Source of the DNA: Hirsutella rhossiliensis | Taxonomy: Eukaryota > Ascomycota > Sordariomycetes > Hypocreales > Ophiocordycipitaceae | Assembly (NCBI RefSeq): GCF_020360975.1 | Contig: NW_025408670.1 | Location: 1,240,001-1,304,000 of the forward strand | Direction of reading: 5' to 3' | DNA length: 64,000 nucleotides | Part shown: positions 35,601 through 46,960 of the stretch, in pieces | How the letters are laid out: every line of letters begins with the position of its first letter | Numbering within the stretch: position 1 is the stretch's first letter | Translations under genes and position numbers: made by a program | The notes under the pieces: model-generated | Seen by the model: only the letters and a program-made list of their open reading frames with translations | What the model was told of the DNA's origin: nothing | Databases searched by the model: none

Positions 35601-38600
35601 CCCTAGTCGAAATAACCTTCTATAGAAGAGGAATCTAGATCTAGAAGATATTCATAGAATTATAACTAATAAGGTAACTAATAAAGGCTCTAGGATTAAG
35701 CTTTCTTTTCTTCTTCCTTTTTAGCTATATATCGGTAGTTATTGCGTATACCTTATAGCTATAGGCACGAAGGTAGGCTAGCGAGGCCCTTTTCTTTATA
35801 AAGAGCTTAAGGGGGGATTTCTAATCTATTCCTTAGGTCTTAAAAAGGGTCTCTAGGTCCCTATAGTCCCTTAGTCCCCTAGGGTCCCTTAGGGTCCGGT
35901 TCTAAAGGTAATAGGCGGTCTTAACGACTTTCCTCTAAAGGTCGTATAGAAGCCTTATAGTAAGTCTTATCGTACGGGCCCTTTTTATTATAGCACCCCC
36001 TAATCTTTCTACCCCTCCGTTCTAGGCCTAGGTATTCGGTGCTAATAGGAGGGGTAAAATGCCCCTTTTTTAAAGCTAATTTAAGATATCCTTTGTAAAT
36101 AGCTCTCCGTTAGACCGTATCTTCTTTACCTCGTAGCTAAAGTAGGATTTTATCTAGTTAACGAAGTCCCGGAGGGCAGACTAGTTATACTTACTTAAGT
36201 AGGTCCGTAAGAAATAGGGGAAAACTATCCCTAAAAAGGCGTCTATAAAAAACATTACCCTAACGAAGCTTTCCTAATCCCTAGAGACGTCGGTCTAGTC
36301 GACCTAAATTTCCTTATACGGCTAGTCCGGCCGTATTAGGGTCCGTCTAGAAATTCGTCTCCTAGTCTTTCCTTAGCCGTAGTATTTATATTCGATGGTC
36401 TTTAGGCCCTTTATTCGTACGCCTTATTATAGGCCTAGCTTATATAAAGCTAGGGGGGTTAGGTAACTAAGTCGTGCGTGCTAAAGAAGGCCGTCTCTTT
36501 AAGCTACTAGAAGAAGGTCCTTTATAGTAGACCTATTCCTCCTAGTAGGGAAAGCTAACTTCTCGAGAGGTTCCTTCCTAAGAATAGGTCGAAATTCGAG
36601 AATAAATTAACCGAATTTTTCCTTAATAAGCTTAATCGTCTAATTCTTCTAGACTAGCCTTATAGGCTTAGACGTCGTATCTTAAAAGATTCCTTCCTCT
36701 CGAAGAAGGCGGAAGGAAATTAGGCTCGTTAAAAATCGAGGGTAAAATGCTACCCTTTTTCGCCGAAGAATTTATATAGACCCGTTAGGTAATTTTATTA
36801 TGAAATTTACCCTTCTATATCCCTCTATCTATATAGTTAATTCCCCGGCAATAAGATATTCCTTTTATACCTTCTTAAAGGACTAGAATCGTAAGAGTAT
36901 ATTATAGATATCGAGGGAAGTACCGGAGTTAAGGATAGCTGATTTTTATAGGGGATAGTCGGAGGGCTATAACGGTTAGTCTTAGCCTTATTAATCTATA
37001 GGAAAGACGAAGGCCGGACTTACTATACTAACGATTTTTCCTTAAATTTACGGCTCGAATAAGGGCAGCGGCGTTAGTTACTATTTCTTAGCAACCCGAA
37101 TCTCGTCTATCTTCTTCTATAATAAGGGGTCCTCCTTAAGAGACTATTATACTATTTCTTATAGCCTCTTTAAAGGGTTAACTCCTTTAGGTCGGTTTTC
37201 CTCGAAGACCTACTAGTAGTCTTTAAGCCGATAAGGCTTTTTATATACTTAGTAGGTAGGTCGATTCCTCCTTATATATTATCTCTTCGAGGAATCCTCG
37301 TCCCGGTCTAGAAGGTCTACTTAAAAACCCACCCTTTTTACCCCTTATTGCTAATATTAACGAGGTTTAATTTCGACTAGTTCCTTGATTTTTCGACTAA
37401 CGGGCTAAAAGGTCTATTAGGGGACTAGTCGGGCCGGTCTAATAGACGGGACCGGGCCCGGAGCAAAAGGCGGAGCCGGGGCCGGGACTAGGGCAGCCGT
37501 TAAAGATAGGGTTAAGGCTCTCGAGGGAGGAGGAGCCGAAGGAGCAACAGCCGCAGCAGCAGTAGCGGGGGCCGTAGCAATAGGGGCTGCAGCAGCTATA
37601 GGTCGAGCTATCTAAGTCAAGTGCTAGCCACGAAGGAATAAGTCTTCTTACTATTATACTCTAGCAGCCTCTTTATCTAGTTCCTAGCTAGCCTCTTAAA
37701 AGATAGTCGAGTAACCGTTACTAATAGGCTTTATTAGCAGAGATATATCCTATAGCTACTAGCCGGAAAGAGCTTCTATTAGGAAGTATTAGTTAGCTTC
37801 CTCGAGGATTTCTTCCTACTTAGCTAGCTACGAAGAAGCTAGTAGGTTCCTAGTAAAAAAGGCTCCGAGGTATACCGTATAGGTCTTCCTAACACGGTTA
37901 GTTATATAGCCCCTCGAGGGAGCTATCGAGGTCTCGAGCTTTAAAAGCTACTGCCTAGGAGTCTCTTCCTCTCGAAGAGAGATTAGCTTTATAGCACTAA
38001 CGGATTCCGTTATCGCCGTACGAGCAGTAGTTAATAGCTTCGTCTCGTAAAGGTATTCCTTTTAATAACTTTCGTAGTTACCTAAGGTAGTAGAAAAAGC
38101 TCTCTGCTATATAGAGGTTAGCTCGGAGAAGAGGGTAGCTCCCTCTATAAAGTCCGTTGCCTTAGGACAAAGAGGGGGCTCGAGAGGGTCCTACTTATTA
38201 GAGAAGACTAGATTATAGATAGTTCTATCTATACGAGCCCGTAGCTCCTTTACCTACTTATCCTAATCTTAGGGCTCTACTAGAATCGTCCTATAGACTA
38301 TAGGGACGGTAGAGTCGGATTTCGTTATTATTATAGGGAAGGGTAGAAAAGTTAGGTAAAAATCGGCTTTTCTAGTAAGAGGGGTAAAAGGAAGCTATAA
38401 GGGATATAAGAAAGGTGCCTTTTATAGTAGCCGGAAGGTATAGGAATTCTATTCCTCCTAGGCTTATAACTTTCGCGTAGAGAGATATAAGAAGTATATA
38501 AAAATACACGAAGGTAAAATTAAAAGTAAGGGGTCGGATAGGCAGGGCAGAGAGATTTAATTCTTATAGGGGCAGCAATAAAGGTAGGGGAGTAATTATT

Positions 38601-38955
38601 ATATTGCCTTAATTATCCTTCCTTCCTCTATCTAACGCCCCCTTTTATACCTATTTAGCACCTTAATTAATAAAGAAGATCCTACTTAAAGAAGCTACTA
38701 ATATCCTTTTAACTACTAAGCTTTTTGCCGGTTTTTCCCCTCTTTTCTAGCCGTTGCCGGTATATCTATCTTATTTTTCGCTACCTCTATAAGAAGCTAT
38801 CGCTACTTCTACTTCCCCTTATACCCCTACCCTCCTTTCTATACCTCTTTTTAGCTCCTTCTTCCTTCTTCTATACTAGGTGTTTTTAGCTTCCTTAGTC
38901 CCTTATACTAAGGGATATCTCTAAGAACTACGAAATTAGGCCACGCTTCGCGACA
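32623..38955 (-). mobile_element. Copia A copy 2, full-length, nested in the copia B 3' LTR
   Basis: 485-bp LTRs at 32,623-33,107 and 38,471-38,955. Exact duplication cttct at 32,618-32,622 and 38,956-38,960; removing the element restores a continuous copia B LTR. The internal region is co-linear with copy 1 (offset about 16.73 kb) with hardly any length change. It has lost many CA/TG that copy 1 retains, so it is more strongly RIP-mutated. Confidence 0.95.
33370..38325 (-). pseudogene. Copia A gag-pol polyprotein (copy 2), RIP-decayed
   Basis: Co-linear with the copy 1 polyprotein (16,640-21,594). The gag start region (near 38,325) has lost its ATG: the complement of cgacatcg in copy 1 now reads ttattatta. 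The RT catalytic loop lies near 34,415-34,440 (plus strand taatattatcgacgtagaa), and the RNase H, integrase and pre-integrase blocks all align. Stops are more frequent than in copy 1. It could not make a functional protein. Confidence 0.8.
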
Positions 38956-38960
38956 CTTCT

Positions 38961-39089
38961 ATATACTAATATATTACTAATAAACTCTTTTAAAAATCCT
39001 ACCTTATACTCCTTCTTCCCTTCTATTACGTAGTCTTATATAATTCCTTAATTTCCTAAAAATTCCGCTTTTACTTATATACCTTAAGA
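38961..39089 (+). repeat. 3' LTR of copia B, right piece
   Basis: Continues the LTR after copia A copy 2 and ends accttaaga, followed by the aaggt duplication and gypsy B gag. Confidence 0.95.
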
Positions 39090-39094
39090 AAGGT

Positions 39095-40080
39095 AGCTTA
39101 AGGATATAAGTAAACGCTATACTTTTAGAAGCTATATAAGCGCTTAGCCTTAAGTAAGACTAATAGGCTAGATAGTTCCTCCCTACGTAACCTATTTACG
39201 CTTAGGCCTACTCTTAAGTCGGCGGTTAATATAGATAGCGATATTTAGATAGCGGCTATACGCCCTAAGAGGCGCGGTAATAGTAAGACCCTAGCTACTC
39301 CGCTAGCGACGTAGTCTAATAAGATAGCTAAGTAGGTACTTTATAAGGAAATTAGTAAATAACGTAAAGAGGGCCGCTATATATATTACGGCGTAACTAT
39401 ATATATAGTTTAGTCTTACCCTTACCTCTTAGTAAGGAGGCTAGTAAAGATATAAGTTACCCGCGCCTTATTAGAATTTAATAATAAGGGAGATAAAAGA
39501 ACCTCCGCTATATATAAAGTAAAGGGAAAAGCTTAGCTTTAGTATAAAGGTAGGCCCTAGAGCTTAGTAAGCTAATACTAGCTAAGGAGGACTTAGTAAA
39601 GTATATTAAAAAAGAACTTACTTTAATACTAGTTATTATTAACTAAACTTACTTCCTCTCTACCCTTATAAATAAGGGTTACTAGTATTACGCTATAATT
39701 AATAAAGCGGAAGCCCTTAAGCTATACTTATTAGTAAAGAGGATTCGCTTTAAGTATATAAAAGGCGCTTTAGCCGCGATAAAGGGCGCGGTAATTAAAA
39801 GCGTCGCTTAGGTAGCTATAAAGGTTAACGTCCTCTTATAGCTACTAGTAGTATATATAGTCCCCTAGCTTAAGTTTCCCTTAATTCTTAGGAAGCTATA
39901 GTTAATATATATAAAGTTATATTTAGTACTATATAAGGGGAGGCTATAGCGTAGCCCTATATAGTCCTAGGTCTAGTATAGCGGTAGGGAGGGAGTACTA
40001 AACGCCCTACCTAACTTATAAGAGGCCTAGGAAGTCTTAGCCTCGGTATTTATAAGTATAATATAGTAAATCTATAGGTA
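39095..40080 (+). pseudogene. Gypsy B gag 3' part, CCHC knuckle and protease region
   Basis: Gag resumes after copia B. Around 39,355-39,420 the frame reads RKEGRYIYYGVTIYI, a decayed zinc knuckle (family: RKEGRCF.CG...H...C) with Cys now Tyr, typical of RIP. A protease would lie in 39,450-40,080 but no D(S/T)G site can be read with confidence. The stretch ends at the TA target of the MITE (40,079-40,080). Confidence 0.6.
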
Positions 40081-40458
40081 GTTTAACGGGTAAGATTATA
40101 CCCCTATTAATATTAGCCTATTAAAGGGATAAGACCCCTAGCACTCCCCTTTTAACTTACTTCTAAGTATACTTAAAGGCGTTATAAAGACCTTAATTAT
40201 CTAATTAAGTATCTTTCTTAATTATAGTTAATTTAAATTTTTATTTTTCCCTTTTAAAGTAAAGGCTACTAGTTACGCGACTTTAATAGAGATAAAGAGG
40301 TATAGAGTAAAGAAATCTCTAAGACTTATATTTATAACCTAAGGCCCTTAAAGCTATATATAGAACCGATAATTAGATAATTATATAGTTAATTGCTCTA
40401 CTAATCCTTAGCTACGTACTATATATTCTTTACGTATATACCCTTATCCCTATTAAAG
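40081..40458 (+). mobile_element. 378-bp MITE, copy 1 (TA target duplication)
   Basis: Begins gtttaacggg and ends cctattaaag (short imperfect TIR). Flanked by TA at 40,079-40,080 and 40,459-40,460. The interior matches 46,583-46,960 and the reverse complement of 47,565-47,942, all exactly 378 bp. There is no coding frame. TA duplication plus short TIRs suggest a Tc1/mariner-mobilised MITE. Confidence 0.85.
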
Positions 40459-43400
40459 TAAAAGGGGCCGGCTATAGTTATAGTATTAATCTATATAGTT
40501 AGCTTAGCGGATATTAAGAAAGCGCTATAACTAAAGCGCCTTATATTAAAAGAGGAGCTATAGTAGGCTATCTTATAATAGTTCTACGACCTACTACTAC
40601 TCTTTTAAAAGAGTAAGGCCGATAAGTTAAACCCTTATAAGCTAGGCGTAGACTACTTAATATTACTTTATATAAGAGATAATAGTAAGGAGCTTCCCTT
40701 ACCGTTTAAGCTGCTATATAGTATATTATAAGAGGAACTACTAGTATTAAAGAAGACCCTTATAGACCTCCTTAATAAAGGATTTATTAAGGCTAGCTCT
40801 TTTAAGGCAGCGTTTCTAGTCCTATTTATATAGAAGCTAAGGGGGGGACTTTACTTCTATATAGACTACTAAGCATTAAACGCAATTATACGCCTAGACT
40901 AGTACCCCCTTCTACTTATAAGAGAGACCCTTTATAACCTAGTAAAGGTAAAGAGGTTTATAAAGCTTAATATTATCTAAGCGTTTTATAAAGTGCGAAT
41001 AGTATATAAGGAGGAGTAAAAGATAGCGTTCTATATAAGATATAGCTTATTTAAGTAGGTAGTTACCCCCTTTAGCTTAGTAGGTGCCCTAGCTACGTTC
41101 TAACGTTATATTAACTAGGTACTTAAGGGTTTCCTTAATAAGTTCGCGTTTATATATATAGATAATATTCTTATCTATTTAAGTAAGAGCTATAAAGACT
41201 ATATATAGAAGGTATAGAAGGTATTAAACCTATTATAAAGCGTAGCTTAATTTTATAGTTCTTAGAGATATCCCTTAGTACGAGGGACCTAGGAAGCTAA
41301 AAAATAGGTTTTAAAGAAGGAGCTAAAAAGAGGTATAGAAAGGAGGGTAGGGGCATAAGGGGAAGTAAAAGTAGCAATAGCTTCCTATAAAGGTAGCGAA
41401 AGATAAGACGGATATACCGGTAACGGCTAGAAAAAGGGGGAAAAACCGGTAAAAAGCTTAGTAGTTAAAAGGATATTAGTAGCTTCTTTAAGTAGGATAT
41501 TCTTTATTAATTAAGACGCTAGACGGGTATAAAGAACGGCGTTAGATAAAGGAAAGAAGGATAATTAAGGCAATATAATAATTACTCCCTTACCTTTATT
41601 ACTACTCTTATAAGAATTTAATCTCTCTACCCTACCTATCCGACCCCTTACTTTTAATTTTACCTTTATATATTTTATATACGTCTTATATCTTTCTTTA
41701 TAAGAAACCCGCCTAGTATAGCACGGCTTATACCTAGACCTAAATAAATATAAATTTAGCGTTAAGCGCGTTAAATACCTTAGCTTTATTATTATTATAA
41801 GTATAAGCGTATAAGTAGACCTAGCTAAGATCTAAGCTATCTATAACTAAGTAACCTTAATATTATAATAAGTTATATAAAGCTTCCTTAGCTTTACTAA
41901 CTATTACTAGGTCTTTATTAAGGGGTTTTTATAGATCGTACTACCGCTTAATAAGCTAATAAAGGATAGGGCCCCTTTCTCTTAGGGACCTATATAAGTA
42001 GAGGCGTTCTAAGCCCTTAAGGACTTATTCTTATAGGCCTTAGTACTACTATAGTAGGACTTCGATAATCCCTTAACTATAAAAGTAGACTATAGCGGCT
42101 ATATACTTAAGGGAACCCTATCTTAAGAAGTAAAAGGGCAAAGGAGGCCTATAGCGTTCTACTTATATAAGCTTACTATAGTAAAGAAGAATTACTTAAT
42201 TTATAATAAGGAGATATTAATAATTATTAGCTACCTTAAGTAATAGTAAGCGGAGCTTTATAGCTATAAGAGCTTTAATATCTTTATAAACTATAAGAAC
42301 CTTAAATACTTTATAACTTAATAGTATCTCTTAAAGTAGTAAGCGCGCTAGGTAAAGTATCTCTTATACTTTTAGTTCTATATTAAGTATAGACTAAGTA
42401 AGGAGGCTATAGTCTTAAACGCCCTTTTATAAAGGGAGTAGGATCGGCCTACTTTTATAGACCTTAATATATAAGATATATAGATAATCTTAGATAAGGC
42501 GCTCTAGACTTACCTCGGCGCTACTTTATTAAGGGTAGAGGGCGACCCCTTAAGAGCAGCTAAGGTTCCGGCCCTTATTAAGAGTACGCTTAACGTCCCT
42601 TAGTATATCTTTTAAAACGAGGAGCTTTAACGCCTATAAGACTAGCTAGTAGTATAGGATAGTATATATATAAGCGTATACTATACTATAAAAGTAAGGG
42701 CGCGCTCCCTTAACTACAGTCTTAGGTTAAAAGTCTAAGTAAGGGACTACTATATCGACCTTTATAGCTACCTTTACTATAAGGGCAGGCTATAGGTCTT
42801 AGGCGCGCTAGCGACGATAGAGGCTATAGCTAGGGCGGCCCCCTTAAAAGTTAAGGAGCGGGATAAGTTAAGAGGGTAGATCGTATAAATAATCTATAAC
42901 TTAAGCGTAATCGGCTATTATAGCTATAAGGGTATACTAGTAGCGATTAGCTAGGACTTTTACTAGCCGTTTATAGTACTATACGCCCGCTATTTCCTTT
43001 ATAACTATAATATCTATAGCCGCTTAAAGATTTAATAAGCGCTTAAAAAGGGGCTATTAAAGTTACTACTAGTACTTAACTAGTTCTATATATATATATA
43101 GGTAGACTTTATTATAGACCTCCCCTTTATAGTAAGCGGTAACTATAATCTTTAAGTAATTAAGGACTATTTAAGTAAGGAGGTAGTACTAAAGCTAATA
43201 CTATCTATAAAAGTAAAGGCTTATATTAAGTACTTCCTTTAGTACTATACTTACTTTTATTAATAGCTAGCCTTAATTACTAGTAATAAAGGCACTAATT
43301 AAACTAACTACTTTTAGTAGTACCTTTATAAGCTACTTTAAGTTACCTAGTTACTAAGTATAGCCTACTACCTATAGATTAATAAGGGGCTTAAATACTT

Positions 43401-44300
43401 TAACTAAAAAGTATAAGCTTACTTTTAAAGGGTAATAGCCTATAACTAAGTAGACTAAGATAAGTAGCTTCTTATAGCTTAGATAGCGCTTAATAGTAAG
43501 TCGAACTCCTTTATTAGTATATCCCCCTTCCTTACGCTATATAGGTTTAAACCGCCGTTAGTATAGCTTATTACTATAGATAGAAGTATAGAGTACTATT
43601 TAGCTAGCTCCTTAAAAGGTAGGGCGTCTACCTTTATATAAAAGCTATAATAAGTTATAGAGTTTTACTAATCCTTAATAGCGTCTACTACTTAAGACTA
43701 AGAGTAGTAAGCTAATAAGTTAAGGGATCCTATAAATAGGTTTACGGTAAAGGATAAGGTCTAGCTAAACCTTTATAACTATAAGTTAATAAGGCTAAAG
43801 AAAAAGCTTAACTAGCTATACGCTAAGTATATAGTAAAGAAGGTACTAAGTCTATAGACTATAAAGCTAGAGGGGCTGCCCTTTAATATCTATAGTATAA
43901 TTAATATTAACCTCTTTTATTACGCTATTATAGACCCCTTACTAAGCTAAGAGATAGTAGATCCCTAACTAGCCGCTATCCTTATTAAAAGGGAGGAAGA
44001 GTTCTTAGTAAAGGAGTTATAATTAGCCTATTAAAAGAATATAGGCCGCGGTAGGAAGCGTAAAGTCCTCGTTAAGTAGCGCGGCTACTAAGACTTAATA
44101 TAGGAGCCGGCTTTTAAGTTTAAGGGCGCGGTAGCTCTAAATAAGTTCGAGGCCCTTTATAAGCTAGTAGAGGAGAACGACGGCCTAGCGAGAAAAGCTA
44201 CCCTCTTAGCGGTAAAGTAGCTAGTACCTTAAGATATAGGGGAGACTACGCCCTACCCTTAAAGAAGCGGTAGGGCACTAAGCCTAGGGCGGTCGCTATA
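40459..44300 (+). pseudogene. Gypsy B pol: RT, RNase H, integrase, chromodomain (RIP-decayed)
   Basis: The RT starts near 40,690 (EELLVLKKTLIDLLNKGFIK), then GGLYFYIDY*ALNAI (about 40,845) and VTPFSLVGALATF*RYINWVL (about 41,065). The catalytic YIDNILIYLS (family YIDDILIYS) is at about 41,152-41,185. The solo copia A LTR cuts in at 41,231-41,704. Pol resumes with KRVKYLSFI (about 41,770), NYLIYNKEILIIISYL of RNase H (about 42,190-42,240) and the integrase (about 42,880-43,600). A chromodomain follows, GRGRKRKVLVK*RGY*DLI*EPAF (about 44,043-44,115), whose stops are former Trp and Gln. Chromodomains steer such elements to heterochromatin, which fits this setting. Confidence 0.85.
41226..41709 (+). 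mobile_element. Solo LTR of copia A inside gypsy B RT
   Basis: About 474 bp (41,231-41,704) in the direct orientation. It is heavily RIP-mutated: the start reads tattataaag where the family has tgtcgcgaag. The duplication aaacc lies at 41,226-41,230 and 41,705-41,709. The gypsy B RT reading resumes directly after it. Confidence 0.9.
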
Positions 44301-45150
44301 CTAGTATAAGCTATAAGTATACGTTATAAATACCGCGACTATAAATAATAAGTAGGGCGTACTTAGGTCGGCGGTAGTATAAATAAATCGTATTAGCCCT
44401 TATAAGCGCGCTTAAAGGTATATAGACTAAGTATAGCGGGCCTTCTTCTTTAGTAGGGTCTTAACTACTAGACGGTTATCCTTATCCTCCTCTTTATCCT
44501 CCTTTTTATCCTCCTCCTTAGTATAAGGCGCGGCCCTAGCCTTAAGGGCGCGGATCTAGCCTTCTAGGCTACCTAGCTAAGCGGCGACGGTAGCGGCGTT
44601 AAGGATAGCGGTAGCGGCGGCGGTGCTAGTAGTAGTAGAGGCAGCGGCGGCGGCGGCGGCGGTACTAGTAGTAGTAGAGGCGGCGGCGGTAAAGGTAGTA
44701 GGGGCGGCTAAGGCGGCGGCGACGGTGCCTTTAAAAGAGAGAGAGTTAGCGCTATAAGGAGTATAGGAAAAGGAGCCTATATACTTAGGTATAAGGGCGG
44801 CGCGCTTAAGGAACCGTAAATTATAGTAGGTAGCGGCGGTAGTAGTTAAGGCGCGCTTAGCTTTATTTTAGTCCTTACCTAGCTCTATAGCACTTTAAGC
44901 CGCGGTAGTATAAGTAAGGAAAGGCGGTATAACCTTATAAGCGCGGCTAGCCTAGGTATATAAAAAGTAGCTACCTTAAGGGCGGCTAGCTTAGTTAGCG
45001 TAAGGGAGGAACTATAAGGTATACTATATATAAGAGGAACCTTAGGTAGCGCCCTAAGCTATAGCGCGCTTATACTAATATAGGGATTTAGTAATACTTA
45101 TAAAAATAAGGGTAGAGGGGCTTATAAAAAAGGGCGGCGAGGACTTATAC

Positions 45151-45185
<35 letters not shown>

Positions 45186-45613
45186 GCGGCCGGTAGTAGA
45201 GAGCGTAGTAAGGGCGGCGGTAGCATAGGTAGTAAAGTTAATAGCTAAGAAGCTAAGTAGCGGGTAGCGTAGAGTAGCGGTAAGCGCGACTAAGGTAGCG
45301 GGGGTAGTAGGTAGGGTAATAAGTAAGGTAAAGGCGCGATTAATAAAGTTATTAATCTTAGTAGAGAAGTAAGATAAGGTAAAGGAGGATATATTAAATT
45401 ATTTAAATAACTAATAAGGGTATAGGTTAGCTTATATATAAGCGGTAGTATATAGCTAAGCGCTAGGAGACTTATAGTTATAGCTATAGCTATTATTATT
45501 AATACTAATAATAATAGTATAGTTAAGAGGAAAGAGTAATAAAAGCGCGCTAATAAGTTATTTACTTTTTAGCTATATACTAAGGTATAAGATTAATATT
45601 ATAAGGGACCGCC
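44300..45613 (+). other. Gypsy B 3' region with GC-rich trinucleotide tracts
   Basis: No assignable gene. Holds tatcctcct repeats (about 44,470-44,520), gcggcggcg/gtagtagtag tracts (44,575-44,720), and a (TTA)n run (45,151-45,184). The same tract recurs in copy 2 at 49,730-50,090, so it belongs to the element. Possible frames are Ala/Gly/Ser-rich and unconvincing. Confidence 0.5.
45151..45184. repeat. (TTA)n microsatellite
   Basis: Eleven uninterrupted TTA/TAT units inside the gypsy B 3' region. Confidence 0.9.
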
Positions 45614-45833
45614 TATAAAGAGAGGGGTAGGGACCTTATATAAAGGTATTTACCCTTAGTATAGGTCTAGGTATTAGCTTAGACCTTAGCCGATAGTATT
45701 ATAAGGTAAGGTAAGCTATATATATAAACGGGTATTTAGTAGTAGTAAGTATAGCGTATAGTTAGATCTTATATAGCTTATTATTGTAATATAATAGAAG
45801 GTACCTATAGTATAACCTTCTACCTACCTTATA
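45614..45833 (+). repeat. 3' LTR of gypsy B copy 1 (approximate)
   Basis: Pairs with 25,628-25,865. It ends ctacctaccttata. The target duplication is not identifiable. Confidence 0.7.
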
Positions 45834-46582
45834 ATAATTTATATAAAAATAATACTTTTATTCTCCCCTTTAAATATATAGTTAATTAAGCTTACTTCTT
45901 AGTTACTATTAATAACTCCTTTAAATATATAAAGGAGTAAAAGACTTATAACTATACCCTTACTAATAACTTAATTAGTAAGGAAGAAAGGTAGATAGTA
46001 TAGCTACTAACTTACCTTAAGACTCTAAAATTACTAAGCGCTTAGTTAATTACCTTAAAGCTAAAAACTTTAGTAATACCTATAGCGCGCCTTATTACTC
46101 CTTAAAAATAAAGTATAGTAATAGCCTCTTTAGCTATAGTCCTTATAAGGTTTATACTAAGCTTTAAACCCTCTTAGGTTAAAGGAGTTAAAAACCTAGG
46201 AATATATTAAAACTATTACTAAGATATTAATAACTATAATTTTATATATTTATATAAGACTATTAGTAACGTAATAATAATAGTTTATAAGACTCTATAG
46301 CTTATTTAATTTAGCTATACTTAAAGCTATAAACTAGTAAAAACGCTAACTACTTTATTTCCTTAATACCTTTAAGAATAATAAGCGTAAATACTTAAGA
46401 GCTAAATAAGTAGCTTATAAGTAAAGAAAGGAATAAATAATATAAAGGAAAGGGATTATAATAAAAAAGAAAAGTTCTATTAATAGTTTATTTACTTACT
46501 TATATACTTAAGAAGAGAGCCTTACTTATTATTATTACGCTCTTTTTATTAATATCTTAAGTTAGAAAGTTACTAAGAAAGA
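45834..46582. other. AT-rich decayed DNA, no gene assigned
   Basis: A plus-strand frame with former-Gln stops can be read but no motif is recognisable. It ends at the MITE at 46,583. Confidence 0.3.
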
Positions 46583-46960
46583 GTTTAATAAGTAAGATTA
46601 TACCTTTATAGATATTAGCCTATTAAAAGGATAAGACCTTTAGCGCTCCTTATTTAACTTCCCTTTAAGTATACTTAAAAGCTTTTTAAAAGCTTAAATT
46701 ATCTAATTAAGTATCTTCCTTAATTATAATTAATTTAAATTTTTATTTTTCCCTTTTAAAGAGAAGGCTATTAGTTACGCGACTTTAATAAAGATAAAGA
46801 GGTATAAAGTAAAGAAGTCTTTAAGACTTATATTAATAACCTAAGACCCTTAAAGCTTTATATAAGACCGATAATTAAATAATTATATAGTTAATTACTT
46901 TATTAATCCTTAGCTATATACTATATATACTTTAAGTATATACCTTTATTCTTATTAAAG
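46583..46960 (+). mobile_element. 378-bp MITE, copy 2
   Basis: gtttaataag ... cttattaaag, 378 bp, matching copy 1. The right flank is TA, but the left flank is GA, so the left side no longer shows the duplication. Gypsy B copy 2 sequence begins exactly at its right end. Confidence 0.85.

Larger units (their letters stand above)
26694..39094 (+). mobile_element. Copia B, Ty1/copia element nested in gypsy B gag
   Basis: Element 26,699-39,089 with exact duplication aaggt at 26,694-26,698 and 39,090-39,094. The 5' LTR is 569 bp (26,699-27,267). The 3' LTR starts at 32,183 and is itself opened by copia A copy 2; its two pieces (32,183-32,622 and 38,961-39,089) also sum to 569 bp. The internal region is 4.9 kb on the plus strand. 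Domain order is gag, CCHC, protease, integrase, RT, RNase H, the Ty1/copia order. Confidence 0.95.
25628..45833 (+). mobile_element. Gypsy B copy 1, chromodomain Ty3/gypsy element with nested insertions
   Basis: Short LTR-like repeats at 25,628-25,865 and 45,614-45,833 share tatttacccttagtataggtctaggtatt and the ctacctaccttata end. Between them, gag is split by copia B (26,699-39,089), and a MITE (40,081-40,458) and a solo copia A LTR (41,231-41,704) interrupt pol. Domain order is gag, CCHC knuckle, (protease), RT, RNase H, integrase, chromodomain: a chromovirus. Without insertions the element is about 7 kb. LTR starts are approximate and I could not match its target duplication. All domains are RIP-decayed. 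Confidence 0.85.

Noticed and set aside
40081..40458. Solo LTR interpretation of the 378-bp repeat
   Set aside because: Flanks are a 2-bp TA duplication rather than 4-6 bp, and the ends are GTTTAA...TTAAAC rather than TG...CA-type.
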